A DNA stretch of 64,000 bases from Sphingobacterium daejeonense (GTDB taxonomy: Bacteria > Bacteroidota > Bacteroidia > Sphingobacteriales > Sphingobacteriaceae), in assembly GCF_901472535.1 (NCBI RefSeq), contig NZ_LR590470.1:1302001-1366000 (forward strand), written 5' to 3'. The notes below the pieces were generated by a model. It saw only the letters and a list, made by a program, of their open reading frames with translations, was not told the DNA's origin and did no database searches. A program made the position numbers and the translations under genes. This document shows positions 1 through 8,912 of the stretch, piece by piece. Each line of letters opens with the position of its first letter. The first letter of the stretch is position 1.

Positions 1-331
1 GGATTTATTGCTGCAAGATGATTGCCGGTCAAATATCGAAAGAATTTGCAAGAGTCATGCAGCATTTGCGAAAAGATTGATGAAGTCAGAAAAGGTGAGA
101 AATGTAAGGCAAACAGGGACTATTTTAGCTTTTGATTGGGTCACTGAAAATGAAACCTCATATTTTAATCAGATTCAGGAAAAGCTCTTTATTGTGTTTA
201 TAAAGAAGGGGATTATATTAAGGCCAATGGGGAATGTACTGTATTTGCTTCCACCGTATTGTATTCAACAAGAAGATTTGGACTATACCTACGAAACGAT
301 TTTGGAGGTATTGAACAACAACAATATTTAA
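1..331 (+). CDS. bioA: BioA C-terminus: adenosylmethionine-8-amino-7-oxononanoate aminotransferase (5' partial)
   Basis: This is the C-terminal ~109 residues of a PLP-dependent class III aminotransferase; the frame is open to the window edge, so the start lies outside. The family makes 7,8-diaminononanoate from KAPA and SAM in biotin synthesis, in the cytoplasm. The recognisable part is the BioA-type C-terminal segment GIILRPMGNVLYLLPPYCI, followed by a short helix to the stop. The catalytic lysine and PLP site are in the missing part. A hairpin terminator follows the stop by about 35 bases. The assignment rests on this C-terminal signature only, but it is characteristic. Confidence 0.85.
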   Translation, partial: DLLLQDDCRSNIERICKSHAAFAKRLMKSEKVRNVRQTGTILAFDWVTENETSYFNQIQEKLFIVFIKKGIILRPMGNVLYLLPPYCIQQEDLDYTYETILEVLNNNNI

Positions 332-365
332 GAAACTATTTTGATAATAGTAGTGTGACTAAAAT

Positions 366-400
366 GGCTTACCAGAGAAATTTGGTAAGCCTATTTTATT
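366..400 (+). terminator. Rho-independent terminator after bioA
   Basis: Arms GGCTTACCA (366-374) and TGGTAAGCC (383-391) form a perfect 9-bp stem with an 8-base loop, followed by the T-rich tail TATTTTATT. It lies between two convergent genes and could also serve the minus-strand gene that ends at 414. Confidence 0.7.
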
Positions 401-413
401 ACATCTTGCAATC

Positions 414-1319
414 TTAATTTTCTAATTCCTTCACCATTGTTTTTGCATATTCTTTACCATCCCATTTGTAAGTTTCTTCCTTTTTTTTGACGGTATATTT
501 CAGTTCAGCCTCTGGGTCTGTTTCTTCATATTCTTGGGCTTCGCCTTCTTCACAGATTTTTAGGATAATATCTTTGCCGAGTTTATGTTTATTAGGTAGC
601 AGCAATTCTTCGGAATAATAGAATACTCCCGCATCAGAAACTGCTATAGTTTTAGGTAGGGTAGTGAAGGTCGAACCGTCCCATGATAAGGAGTTCTGCT
701 CTGAAGAGATTCCACAAGCTTCTCCATGGAAATTCACAGAGAAAATGTTTTTTGAATTGGGAATACCGCTGTCTTTAGTTAAGGATGCAGTGGTATATGA
801 TTGTCCTCCAGGGTAATAGGGGAAACTTTTACTATTGATAAGATTGTTGTTTTTATCTAACATTTTAGCCTCTACCCAATAATATTCATTTTCCAGTTCA
901 TTAGATTTCCAAGAGAAACCATAACAGAATGTATTTCCAGATTTTTGGTCAATTATTTTATCTAATGTTAGCAGACCTAACCAGATGTAACCGGATTTTT
1001 TTTGGTTGTTGGAGCTGTATTCTATTTTATGCCATGGTAAATACATTCCTCGGAGGGATGTAGGATTTAGTCCTTGTTCTTCAATAAATTTGACCTTAGT
1101 CCCCAAAGGAATAGAATCAAGGAGATTGCTTTTGGATGTAGGTTCCTCCCGAACATACGCCATATTCACAAAAACAAGCGCAATACTATCTTTTGATGTA
1201 TGGTATAAGTTATAATCATCATATACAACATAAGCTGCTGGTTCTTGTTCCTGAGCATTTATATCAATTGTTGTGAAGATAAATGCAAAAAATAACAACA
1301 GGTTTGGTACTATTCTCAT
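414..1319 (-). CDS. Secreted protein with N-terminal SH3-like domain, unknown function
   Basis: 301 residues with an N-terminal signal peptide (hydrophobic residues about 6-20, likely cleavage near INAQ-EQ). Residues about 45-115 (VNMAYVREEPTSKSNLLDSI, then KVKFIEEQG, then a W-H-K-I segment and SGYIWLGLL) look like a bacterial SH3 (SH3b) domain, usually a cell-wall or peptide-binding module. The remainder is not recognised. It ends in a charged Lys/Glu-rich tail. It stands alone, convergent with bioA and divergent from the SusCD pair. The SH3b call comes from pattern only; export is well supported. Confidence 0.6.
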   Translation of the reverse strand: MRIVPNLLLFFAFIFTTIDINAQEQEPAAYVVYDDYNLYHTSKDSIALVFVNMAYVREEPTSKSNLLDSIPLGTKVKFIEEQGLNPTSLRGMYLPWHKIEYSSNNQKKSGYIWLGLLTLDKIIDQKSGNTFCYGFSWKSNELENEYYWVEAKMLDKNNNLINSKSFPYYPGGQSYTTASLTKDSGIPNSKNIFSVNFHGEACGISSEQNSLSWDGSTFTTLPKTIAVSDAGVFYYSEELLLPNKHKLGKDIILKICEEGEAQEYEETDPEAELKYTVKKKEETYKWDGKEYAKTMVKELEN

Positions 1320-1583
1320 CTTTAATATTATTTCTTAAAACAAATCTATTAAGAAAATCGTTGTAAAATATAGCTGAATTCAGGTATTATTTTAGATTTA
1401 TATATTTTAAAAATTATTTTTTTGAAATTTAATTAATTTTTGTATATATTTAATAATCAATCAGATACTAACTATAACACACTTAAACCGAACAAAGTCT
1501 ACTAAAAAAGTATAGATTTTTTCACAAATGTAGTCTACTAATTAGGTAGATTTTATATATTTGCACCAGATTTTCAAAAAAAC
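1320..1583. other. Intergenic region with candidate operator and promoter
   Basis: AT-rich spacer between divergent genes. The decamer AGTCTACTAA occurs twice (about 1496-1505 and 1532-1541). The second copy overlaps an imperfect palindrome with arms TCTAC and GTAGA around TAATTAG (about 1534-1550). A Bacteroidota-type -7 element TATATTTG lies at 1556-1563 and would start a transcript shortly before the possible leader ORF at 1584. I see no clear -33 TTTG at the usual distance. The repeats are a plausible regulator site; no known box is recognised. Confidence 0.4.
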
Positions 1584-1637
1584 ATGAACGACAGAATAAA
1601 AAATCAAGCTATTCGAATGTGCATAGGAGATAGGTAA
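1584..1637 (+). CDS. Possible 17-residue leader peptide upstream of susCD
   Basis: A short ORF encodes MNDRIKNQAIRMCIGDR and stops 62 bases before the SusC start. It begins about 20 bases after the -7 element TATATTTG. Its last codons form the 5' arm of a hairpin (see 1626-1669), the geometry of translation-coupled attenuators. The peptide holds adjacent Met-Cys codons and two Arg codons near its end, which could be the sensing codons. This is inferred from arrangement alone; I recognise no named leader family. Confidence 0.4.
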   Translation: MNDRIKNQAIRMCIGDR

Positions 1638-1669
1638 AAGGAAAACTATCTCCAATAATCCGCTTTTCC
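1626..1669 (+). promoter_or_regulatory. Candidate attenuator: two competing hairpins before susC
   Basis: Hairpin 1 pairs GGAGATAG (1626-1633) with CTATCTCC (1646-1653); its 5' arm overlaps the stop of the small leader ORF. Hairpin 2 would pair GGAAAA (1640-1645), lying in the loop of hairpin 1, with TTTTCC (1664-1669). They can form only as a pseudoknot or as alternatives. A ribosome paused on the leader would mask the first arm. No strong U-tract follows, so any control may act on translation or on elongation. Confidence 0.4.
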
Positions 1670-1699
1670 AAATTTATTAATCCATTTCAAATTACTTTC

Positions 1700-4600
1700 A
1701 TGAACAGAACGATATACTTTTATCTCGTAGGGCTCTTCTTTGCTTTGAGCATTGGAAATGTACAGGCCCAAAACATATTAAGGGGAAAGGTTTTAGATGA
1801 GCTTAACCAAGGTGTATCTGGAGCCACAATACTAGAGAAATCCACTCAAAAACAGACTCTGACCAATCAAGACGGAGAGTTTAGTTTAGACTCCCCAAAT
1901 CCGACAGCACAAATTACAGTAAGATTTTTAGGTTATCAAGACCAAACTGTAAGTGTGAATTCCACTGAATCCAAAACAATTATTTTAGTTCCGAGCAACG
2001 ATGTTTTAGAAGAGGTTGTTGTAACAGCCTTAGGTATCTCGAGGGAGAAGAAAGCCCTAGGATATGCGGTACAGGAGGTTAAGTCGACAGAATTACAGAC
2101 TCGTCCCACAAATGCGCTGGCAGCACTGTCAGGTAAAGTTGCAGGTTTGCAAGTTATTTCATCTGGTGGTAACATGGGGGGATCTACACGTACTTTATTA
2201 CGTGGTATCAATTCGATTGCTGGTAGTAACCAACCATTATACGTTGTGGATGGTACACCGATCGACAACTCCGATTTAAATTCTGCCGGTACGATCAACG
2301 GATCTGCAGGAAAAGACGTGGGTAACATGATTCAGGATTTAAATCCTGATGATATTGAAAATATTTCAGTATTGAAAGGTCCATCCGCTGCAGCACTTTA
2401 TGGTTCGAGAGCGGCCAATGGGGTAATTCTTATTACGACTAAGCGCGCTGGCAAGGGGGAGAACGTGAGCATTGATGTAAATACAGGCTTAGAGTTTGAA
2501 AATATTGTACGATTGCCAAAACGCCAACACCTGTATGGTCAGGGATATTCGCAGACCTTTCAGACAGTTAATATCGACGGTAAGGATTATAAAATCGTAG
2601 ACTATGCATCTGATGAAAGTTGGGGCCCAAAATTGGATGGAACTCCGGTATTGCAATGGTATAATTTAAACCCTGAAGATGCCGCAGATTATTTGAATCC
2701 ATCTCCTTGGCTATACCCAGAACACGATGTAACTTATTTCTTTAACACTGGTTTGGCAAATACCAACAATGTCGCTATTTCAGGCAATTCAGGACAGACC
2801 AATTATAGATTTTCTTATACAAACAAAAACGTAAGAGGTACAGTTCCAAATGCATCTCTAGGCAGAAATACATTGAATTTCTCTGGCGGTACGAAATTGG
2901 GAAAATTGAGTGTTAATACCAATATCAATTATATCCATAACAATTCTATTGGTAAACCATGGACAGGGGCTTCAAACCGTAATATCATTTTGGAAGCTTA
3001 CCAATGGGGAGCTGTTCAGGTTGATTACAAGCGTTTAGAAAACTATAAAAGAGCAGATGGTACGCCATTGGCTTGGAACAGAACGGGTTGGCAAAATACA
3101 CCAGCTGCTGAGGCAACAAGATTTATTGACAATCCATTTTGGTCGGCTTACGAAAGTTACTTGGAAGAAAAAAGAGATCGTTTTTACGGAAATGTAGGTG
3201 TTCAATATGAAGTTGCTGATTGGTTGAATGTAGGTGCAAAGGTACATGGTGATATCTACCAATTCAGTACGGAAGACCGTATTGCTGTTTATTCTAGAAG
3301 TGCATCTCAATATGAAGAAACTAGCAATAGATTGAACGAATATAACTATGAATTCTTAGCTACTGCAAAGAAAAATTGGGATAAGGTGTCTTTGGTTGCA
3401 AACGTTGGTGCCAACCTAAGAAATCAAAGCAGAAAGGTAGATTACGGAATTACACAAGGTGGATTGATTATTCCGAATTACTATAACCTAAAGAATGCTT
3501 CCAATGTCAAGATTGAAAACTTCAAATACAATCGCAGGATAGCTTCTGTTTATGCGAGTGCATCTTTGGGATACCATGATTATTTGTTCTTGGATGCTAC
3601 TGTTCGTAATGATTGGTCATCCACATTGCCAACCAATGCTAATTCATTTATTTATCCATCTTTCACCGGTAGTTTTGTATTCTCTCAGGTTCCGGGCTTC
3701 CAAGCAGATTGGTTATCGTTTGGTAAGGTTAGACTTGGTTGGGCACAAGTAGGTAATGATACAGATCCTTATCAACTGTATAAAGCCTATGATGTTGAGC
3801 AATCATTTAATGGATTGTCATCAAACAAATTGCCATCGACCTTGAATAATTCAGAGTTAAAGCCTGAGATTACAAGTTCTTGGGAAACAGGTATTAACTT
3901 ACAGTTTTTCAGAAATAGATTGGGCTTGGATGTAACATATTATAACAATGTTTCAAGAAACCAAATTCTTCCAATCCCGGTTTCATCAGCATTCGGTTAT
4001 GAGGCTAAGGTCTTGAATGCTGGTCGAGTAGAAAATAAAGGTTTGGAAATTATCTTGAATGGTACTCCGATTCAAAACGACAATTTCGAATGGAATGCCA
4101 GCTTGAATTATTCAAGAAACAAAAATAAGGTATTGAAATTGGATGAGCTTGTAAATACCTTGACATTGAGTTCATCATTGATCAATTTGGTGGCTCGTGA
4201 AGGTCAGCCTTATGGGCAGTTGTTGGGTTATGATTTTGTTTACGCTGATGGACAACGTGTTGTCAAAGAAGATGGGACTTACCTGAGGACTTCTCAATTG
4301 GTTCCTTTAGGTTCAGTATTGCCTGATTATCTTTTCGGATTCCAAAATAACTTCCGTTATAAGAACTTCAATTTTGGATTTTTGATCGATGGTCGAGTTG
4401 GAGGAAGTTTTTATTCCCAAACTTATAATGTAGGTATGTACTCAGGTATTTTGGATCGCACAGCTGAGAACAATGTTCGAGAAGATGGTTTGATCCTAGA
4501 TGGCGTAAAAGCTGACGTAGTATTTAATCCAGACGGGACTTATACAACAAGCAATGTGCGTGAAAACGATACTCGCATTACAGCGCAGCAATGGGGAAGG

Positions 4601-4876
4601 AATGAATCGACAGGACCGACTACTTTCTCCATTTTCGACGGAACGTTTGTGAAACTTAGAGAGGTGACATTGGGGTATAATATTCCATTGAATGATCCTA
4701 AAGTTGTAAAAGGAGTTAGGATTTCAGCTTATGCTCGTAATGTTTGGAATATCTATACGAAGAGCAAATATATAGATCCAGAATTTGCAAACAGTAGTGG
4801 TAATGTTCAAGGTATTGAAGCAGGAAATATTCCTACTCCATTGACTTATGGATTTAATGTTAACCTTAAATTTTAA
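1700..4876 (+). CDS. SusC/RagA-family TonB-linked outer-membrane transporter
   Basis: 1058 residues, a normal SusC length, and intact. Signal peptide about 1-24 (ending NVQAQ), then a CarboxypepD-regulatory-like domain (about 26-105, with GKVLDELNQGVSGATI and VRFLGYQDQTV), a TonB-box-like EEVVVTALG, and the plug (LRGINSIAGSNQPLYVVDGT; SVLKGPSAAALYGSRAANGV). A 22-strand-type barrel follows, ending in an aromatic Phe (NVNLKF). SusC proteins import oligosaccharides or other ligands across the outer membrane, powered by TonB-ExbBD. It forms a pair with the SusD-type lipoprotein 10 bases downstream. No glycosidase or sulfatase is adjacent, so the substrate cannot be named. Confidence 0.93.
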   Translation: MNRTIYFYLVGLFFALSIGNVQAQNILRGKVLDELNQGVSGATILEKSTQKQTLTNQDGEFSLDSPNPTAQITVRFLGYQDQTVSVNSTESKTIILVPSNDVLEEVVVTALGISREKKALGYAVQEVKSTELQTRPTNALAALSGKVAGLQVISSGGNMGGSTRTLLRGINSIAGSNQPLYVVDGTPIDNSDLNSAGTINGSAGKDVGNMIQDLNPDDIENISVLKGPSAAALYGSRAANGVILITTKRAGKGENVSIDVNTGLEFENIVRLPKRQHLYGQGYSQTFQTVNIDGKDYKIVDYASDESWGPKLDGTPVLQWYNLNPEDAADYLNPSPWLYPEHDVTYFFNTGLANTNNVAISGNSGQTNYRFSYTNKNVRGTVPNASLGRNTLNFSGGTKLGKLSVNTNINYIHNNSIGKPWTGASNRNIILEAYQWGAVQVDYKRLENYKRADGTPLAWNRTGWQNTPAAEATRFIDNPFWSAYESYLEEKRDRFYGNVGVQYEVADWLNVGAKVHGDIYQFSTEDRIAVYSRSASQYEETSNRLNEYNYEFLATAKKNWDKVSLVANVGANLRNQSRKVDYGITQGGLIIPNYYNLKNASNVKIENFKYNRRIASVYASASLGYHDYLFLDATVRNDWSSTLPTNANSFIYPSFTGSFVFSQVPGFQADWLSFGKVRLGWAQVGNDTDPYQLYKAYDVEQSFNGLSSNKLPSTLNNSELKPEITSSWETGINLQFFRNRLGLDVTYYNNVSRNQILPIPVSSAFGYEAKVLNAGRVENKGLEIILNGTPIQNDNFEWNASLNYSRNKNKVLKLDELVNTLTLSSSLINLVAREGQPYGQLLGYDFVYADGQRVVKEDGTYLRTSQLVPLGSVLPDYLFGFQNNFRYKNFNFGFLIDGRVGGSFYSQTYNVGMYSGILDRTAENNVREDGLILDGVKADVVFNPDGTYTTSNVRENDTRITAQQWGRNESTGPTTFSIFDGTFVKLREVTLGYNIPLNDPKVVKGVRISAYARNVWNIYTKSKYIDPEFANSSGNVQGIEAGNIPTPLTYGFNVNLKF

Positions 4877-4886
4877 GCTAGTAACC

Positions 4887-6424
4887 ATGAAATTAAAAAT
4901 ATAATATATACTTCTTTGTTGGCATTGACTGTTGTTTCATGTTCCAAAGATACTTTTAATGAAATCAATACGGACCCTAATAGACCGGCCACAGTGCCAA
5001 CTCCAAGTTTGTTGTTGTCGGCAGAGCGTCAAGTGATGAATGCCTTGAGAAGTGAATCGATCAATTTCCGTGGGGCACAATTATTTGCTCAATATTTCAG
5101 CCAAAATATTTATACTGATCAATCAAGATATTTGATTTCAGCAGGATACTCTGATGAATATTGGACTAATACCTATAAAGCATTGAACAACCTGAATGAG
5201 ATTATCATTTTGAATGAGGAAGAGAGCACTAAAATTCAGGCTCAAGCAAATGGCGCTGGCGCTAATAGCACCCAAATTGCAATTTCAAGGATTTTGAAAT
5301 CATTTGCCTTTCATTCTTTAACGGATGTATTTGGTGATATTCCTTATGAGTCTTATGGCAATAAAGATGCAGACTTTGAAGCATTAAAAAGAAATCCAGA
5401 TATTCTTACACCGAAGTATGCTTCGCAGGAGAAGATTTACAAAGATATCCTGAATGAGTTGAAAAGCGCTGCTGATACCTTGGCGAAATATAAGTCGGGC
5501 ATTACCTTCGGTAATTCGGATATTATTTACCAAGGAAAGAATGAAAAGTGGTTTAAATTTGCGAATTCCTTGCGTCTTAGACTTGCGAACAGGATTTTGA
5601 GTAAAGACCGAGCATTGGCAACTCAACATATTCAAGATGCTATTGAAAAAGGTGTGTTTACCTCAAATGATGATAATGCAGGCTTTGTATATTCGACTGG
5701 TTCACCTTATGAAGCGCCTTTATTTAGAGCTACCGTTACAGCAAACAGAAAAGACTTTGCCGTTTCCAAAGTACTGGTTGATGTTTTAAAAGGTGAAAAG
5801 GGTCCATTCAAGTTTGCTGATCCTAGGTTAAGTAAATATGCAAAACCAAATAGCAAAAATGTCTATAAGGGACAACCATATGGTTTGCCTTTAGCAGCAG
5901 GTAATTTATTCCCTATAGATAGTGTTTCTTTGCCTGGAGAAGTGATCAATAAAGCGAATGCAAATGAGGTTCTGCAGGAATATGCTGAAGTTGAATTCTT
6001 GATTTCAGAATTTAAGGGTTGGGAGCAAAGTAGTTACGAAAAAGGTGTTAAGGCATCTTTGGAGCGTTGGGGTGCTTCAGCTGCTGAGGTTAGCACTTAT
6101 TTGGGCAAATTGCCGGCTGCCAATAAAGAGAATGTGCTTTCGCAGAAATACCTGGCTCTTTATGGACAAGGAATTGAGTCATGGTCTGAAATAAGAAGGA
6201 CAGGATATCCATTGTTCTTGGTGAAAAAAGGTGATGTGGTATGGAGTGGTACTATAGAAGGAAAGCCAGTTTCATATACTTTTGTTCCTGAGATAGGCAG
6301 TGAAATTCCAAGCAGATTAGTTTATCCTTTGAAAGAACAGAGCACAAATAAAGCAAACTATCAATCGGCTTTGGGAAATCAAGGAGATGATGTTCAGTTT
6401 ACGAAATTGTGGTGGAATAGGTAG
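4887..6424 (+). CDS. SusD/RagB-family surface lipoprotein (one indel in signal peptide)
   Basis: Partner of the SusC upstream; SusD proteins are surface lipoproteins that cap the SusC channel and bind the substrate. The main frame is open from 4916, but its natural start is ATG 4887. From there the frame stops at once unless one A is added to the A5 run at 4895-4899. With that base the N-terminus becomes a typical lipoprotein signal (MKLKNIIYTSLLALTVVSC, lipobox VVSC). The mature part has SusD-like helical TPR segments (SRILKSFAFHSLTDVFGDIP; SEIRRTGYPLF near the C-terminus). About 512 residues. The missing base is most likely a sequencing error. Confidence 0.88.
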
Positions 6425-6470
6425 GGGGATTTGAGATGTGAGATGTGGGATTTGAGATAGTGGAAAGGAA
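6425..6470 (+). repeat. Short GAGATGTG-type 3'-end repeat, copy 1
   Basis: Directly after the SusD stop lies a low-complexity run built from GAGATGTG and GGGATTTGAGAT units (about 6431-6458). The reverse complement of the same motif abuts the end of ubiE at 53431-53461. It is not coding. It is followed by TTAGACATTAGACATAAGAC units (about 6478-6505), which recur near 16731. Confidence 0.5.
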
Positions 6471-6583
6471 ATAGGTGTTAGACATTAGACATAAGACATA
6501 AGACAAAAGACAATGCCCTGGCTTGTGGAGATACCGACCACGGCTTAATGCCCTGGTTGGTATCTTTAGCAACCAGCTATTTC

Positions 6584-6683
6584 TTGCCCTGGTTGGTGGA
6601 GACACCAACCATCATTAGCAAGTTTTTTATTTCTTAACTGCTGTTATAGCATATAACCTTGGTATTATGCCTTAAAGTCCTTT
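6584..6683. repeat. Duplicate of methyltransferase 3' end with flanking hairpin (copy 1)
   Basis: About 100 bases here match 6936-7035 at a constant offset of 352, with few mismatches. The segment 6613-6683 corresponds to 6965-7035, which is the last ~20 codons and stop of the methyltransferase gene. The copy still encodes the tail (LYAITAVKK, stop) on the minus strand, but it is detached from any gene. The flanking hairpin is also duplicated, with its loop in the opposite orientation. Confidence 0.7.
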
Positions 6684-6746
6684 TACTAAAGTGTGATGGG
6701 AAAGGTACTATAATATAGGATTTGTGATAGAAAATTAGATAGAGAG

Positions 6747-6772
6747 TGGAGGCTGAGGCCTCCATTTTTTTT
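6747..6772 (+). terminator. Hairpin with T8 tail inside the repeat cluster
   Basis: Arms TGGAGGC (6747-6753) and GCCTCCA (6758-6764) around TGAG, followed by eight T. It has perfect intrinsic-terminator shape on the plus strand. It lies about 320 bases after the SusD stop and could be the distal terminator of the susCD transcript. Confidence 0.6.
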
Positions 6773-6978
6773 GGCTGGTGGAGACACTGGTAATGGTGTT
6801 ATGTGGTGGTCGGTGGGGACACCGACCACGGCGTTGATGGCTTTATGTGATGGTCGGTGGAGACACCGGTGATGGCGTTATGTGGTGGTCGGTGGAGACA
6901 CCGACCACGGCGTTGTTGCCCTGGTGGTGTCATTCATGCCCTGGTTGGTGTCTCCACCAACCAGCATTAGTAAGTTTT

Positions 6979-7779
6979 TTATTTCTTAACTGCTGTTATA
7001 GCATACAACATCGGTATTATGCCTTGAAGTCCTTTGATCTGGAATTTGTTGGGTTCGATCTCAATTGTATTATTGAAGCAGTTATATGGTGAATAATCAA
7101 ATTCTTCGAATGATTTTATTGACATATTGTTTTTGATCAAGCCTTGGAACACTTCGGATAAGGGATGATTCCAAGACACTTCTTTGGTTGAAATGTCTGC
7201 CTTTCGGTCGGCGTAAGTTCCTTCATTAGTTTCTATAATTGCACCATCATTGAAGTAGGAATAGTTGAATTTTGTGAAATCATAATCAAACATCCATACT
7301 ACAGGATGAAACTCAACGAATACTAATTTTCCACCAGGTTTAAGGCATCTATTGATAACTGCTGCCCATTTGTCAATATCAGGCAACCATCCTATAGTTC
7401 CATAGCTCGTAAATACTATATCAAATTGTTCATTCAGAGAATCCGGGGCGTCATATACATCCGAACAGATGAATTCAGAATTGAGCCCCAATTGACTATT
7501 GAGATTTTTGGCAACATCAATAGCTTGGTCAGATAGATCCAATCCTGTTGTTTGAGCTCCCATTCGTGCCATGGAAAGCGTGTCTTGTCCAAAATGACAT
7601 TGTAGATGGAGGATTTTCTTGCCTTTTATATCCCCTAATAGGTTTACTTCTACTGGGTTTAGGCTATTTTTTCCTGCTAGGAATCCTTTGTTGTCATAGA
7701 ATTCTGTATCAACATGAGCTTTGGTCTTTTCGTTCCAAAGTTTTTTATTTATTTCCTTGTAATTATCCTGATCATTCAT
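6979..7779 (-). CDS. Class I SAM-dependent methyltransferase, unknown substrate
   Basis: 266 residues. The Rossmann-fold SAM site is visible at about 45-85: motif I HLQCHFGQDTLSMARMGAQ, then TGLDLSDQAIDVA with the ribose-binding Asp. A later SYGTIGWLPDIDKW segment and CLKPGGKLVFVEFHPVVWMFDYDF match motif II/III positions of methyltransferase-domain 11/25 proteins. The small-molecule or protein substrate cannot be told. The stop lies 3 bases upstream of nothing but the repeat island. The next gene upstream on the same strand ends 2 bases before this start, so the two are probably cotranscribed. Its last codons are duplicated at 6613-6683. Confidence 0.8.
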   Translation of the reverse strand: MNDQDNYKEINKKLWNEKTKAHVDTEFYDNKGFLAGKNSLNPVEVNLLGDIKGKKILHLQCHFGQDTLSMARMGAQTTGLDLSDQAIDVAKNLNSQLGLNSEFICSDVYDAPDSLNEQFDIVFTSYGTIGWLPDIDKWAAVINRCLKPGGKLVFVEFHPVVWMFDYDFTKFNYSYFNDGAIIETNEGTYADRKADISTKEVSWNHPLSEVFQGLIKNNMSIKSFEEFDYSPYNCFNNTIEIEPNKFQIKGLQGIIPMLYAITAVKK

Positions 7780-7781
7780 AA

Positions 7782-8849
7782 TTAATCATTATCCGAGGTG
7801 TCGGCGTTTCTTTTTTCTGCAGCTACTTCTTTATCTTCTTGAGTTGCATCTAATTGGTTTTCTTCCTGCTGATCTTCAGCTCTTTCTTCGAACTGAATAT
7901 GTGCAAATATAGGATAATGATCTGAATCGTAATTGTCCAATTTTCTCAGGTCTCTCAATTTAAAATCTGCTGAGATAAAAGCATGATCTAATGGGAATTG
8001 AAGTAGAGGTTGTTTGGCATGAAATGTATTAAAAAATCCTCTTCCGCGTCTTGGGTCTAACAGTTCACTCATCTTAAGGAAAAGTTCAGTGGTGTAGCTC
8101 CAAGCCACATCATTAAGGTCACCAATTACTATAACCGGCAATTTAGATTCTTTTGCTTTTTCAGCGACGATCAAAAGCTCTTTGTCTCTTTCCGTTGATC
8201 TTGGATTCTCATTCGGCACCGGAGGGGTTGGATGTACGGCATATACTTGGACCAGCTGCCCGCTAGGAAGTTCAACTTTACAGTCTATACTTGGGATTTG
8301 ATCTTCCACGAGATATTTGACTTCTGGATCTATGATTGGGAATTTTGAATAAAACAACATTCCGTAAGTGTTGTCAATAGGAACTTTCACATGATGTTCA
8401 TAGTCTTTTTCCAAGGATTCCGTTTCACGATCCCATTTGTGACTGGTTTCCAATAAGAGGATAAGATCTGGATTGTTCTCATGAATTACTTCTAAGCAAC
8501 CTTTATAATTGATGTTATCTTCATATACATTTGAAATCATTACTTTTAAGCTGTTATCGTCATCAATTTTAGATGCTTTGTATACTTGCTTTTTTCCAAT
8601 AGGAGTGAAGGGGTATATTTGATAAATGAGGTAGACAATATTACAGATAATTGCGCCTAAGAATATCAATAAGGTTATGTTTTGAAGGTCGTTGTGGATT
8701 GCCCAAAGCACCACCCATAATATGGATAGAATTAATTTTTGAATCCTTGGATATTCAAAAACGCGAAAAGTCCAATGATCCTGCCTGATAAAAGGCAATG
8801 CTGTAAAAATTAATAAAAAGCTTCCAAAAATAATTAGCGCTATTTCCAT
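7782..8849 (-). CDS. Membrane-anchored endonuclease/exonuclease/phosphatase (EEP) family protein
   Basis: 355 residues. Two or three hydrophobic segments lie in the first ~80 residues (ALIIFGSFLLIFTALPFI; ILWVVLWAI; LLIFLGAIICNIVYLIYQI). An EEP catalytic domain follows, with its metal and catalytic residues visible: MISNVYEDN (Asn), LLLETSHKW (Glu), VIVIGDLNDVAWS (Asp-x-Asn), LDHAFIS (Asp-His) and YDSDHYPI (Asp-His). The overall layout resembles E. coli YafD-type proteins, with the domain probably facing the periplasm. The C-terminal ~30 residues are acidic and Gln/Glu-rich. Its substrate (DNA, phospholipid or phosphoester) is unknown. It is 2 bases upstream of the methyltransferase on the same strand. 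Confidence 0.8.
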   Translation of the reverse strand: MEIALIIFGSFLLIFTALPFIRQDHWTFRVFEYPRIQKLILSILWVVLWAIHNDLQNITLLIFLGAIICNIVYLIYQIYPFTPIGKKQVYKASKIDDDNSLKVMISNVYEDNINYKGCLEVIHENNPDLILLLETSHKWDRETESLEKDYEHHVKVPIDNTYGMLFYSKFPIIDPEVKYLVEDQIPSIDCKVELPSGQLVQVYAVHPTPPVPNENPRSTERDKELLIVAEKAKESKLPVIVIGDLNDVAWSYTTELFLKMSELLDPRRGRGFFNTFHAKQPLLQFPLDHAFISADFKLRDLRKLDNYDSDHYPIFAHIQFEERAEDQQEENQLDATQEDKEVAAEKRNADTSDND

Positions 8850-8912
8850 TTATTGATATTAATACTTTGTGTAATAAAATTGATTGTAACCCGAATAGAA
8901 TATGTGTTATCA

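Larger units (their letters stand above)
6514..6960. repeat. Cluster of REP-like hairpin repeats, GGTCGGTG-GAGA-CACCGACC
   Basis: A GC-rich island in AT-rich DNA. The core is a palindrome with arms GGTCGGTG and CACCGACC around GAGA, or the variant arms GGTTGGTG and CACCAACC. At least seven full or partial copies occur between about 6523 and 6960. The best-ordered tandem part has units starting at 6772, 6807, 6851 and 6886 (lengths 35, 44 and 35 to the next unit). The last copy carries TCTC instead of GAGA in its loop, that is, an inverted loop. A related remnant GGTCGGTGTCTCT is at about 53351. Open frames inside it are repeat artefacts. Confidence 0.7.

Noticed and set aside
1936..2328. Antisense ORF of 130 residues inside susC
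   Set aside because: Mirror-frame shadow of a conserved gene with no family likeness.
6847..7092. 81-residue ORF with many Cys and Trp in the repeat island
   Set aside because: It is a translation of the GGTCGGTG hairpin repeats and of the antisense of the methyltransferase end; no coding signal.
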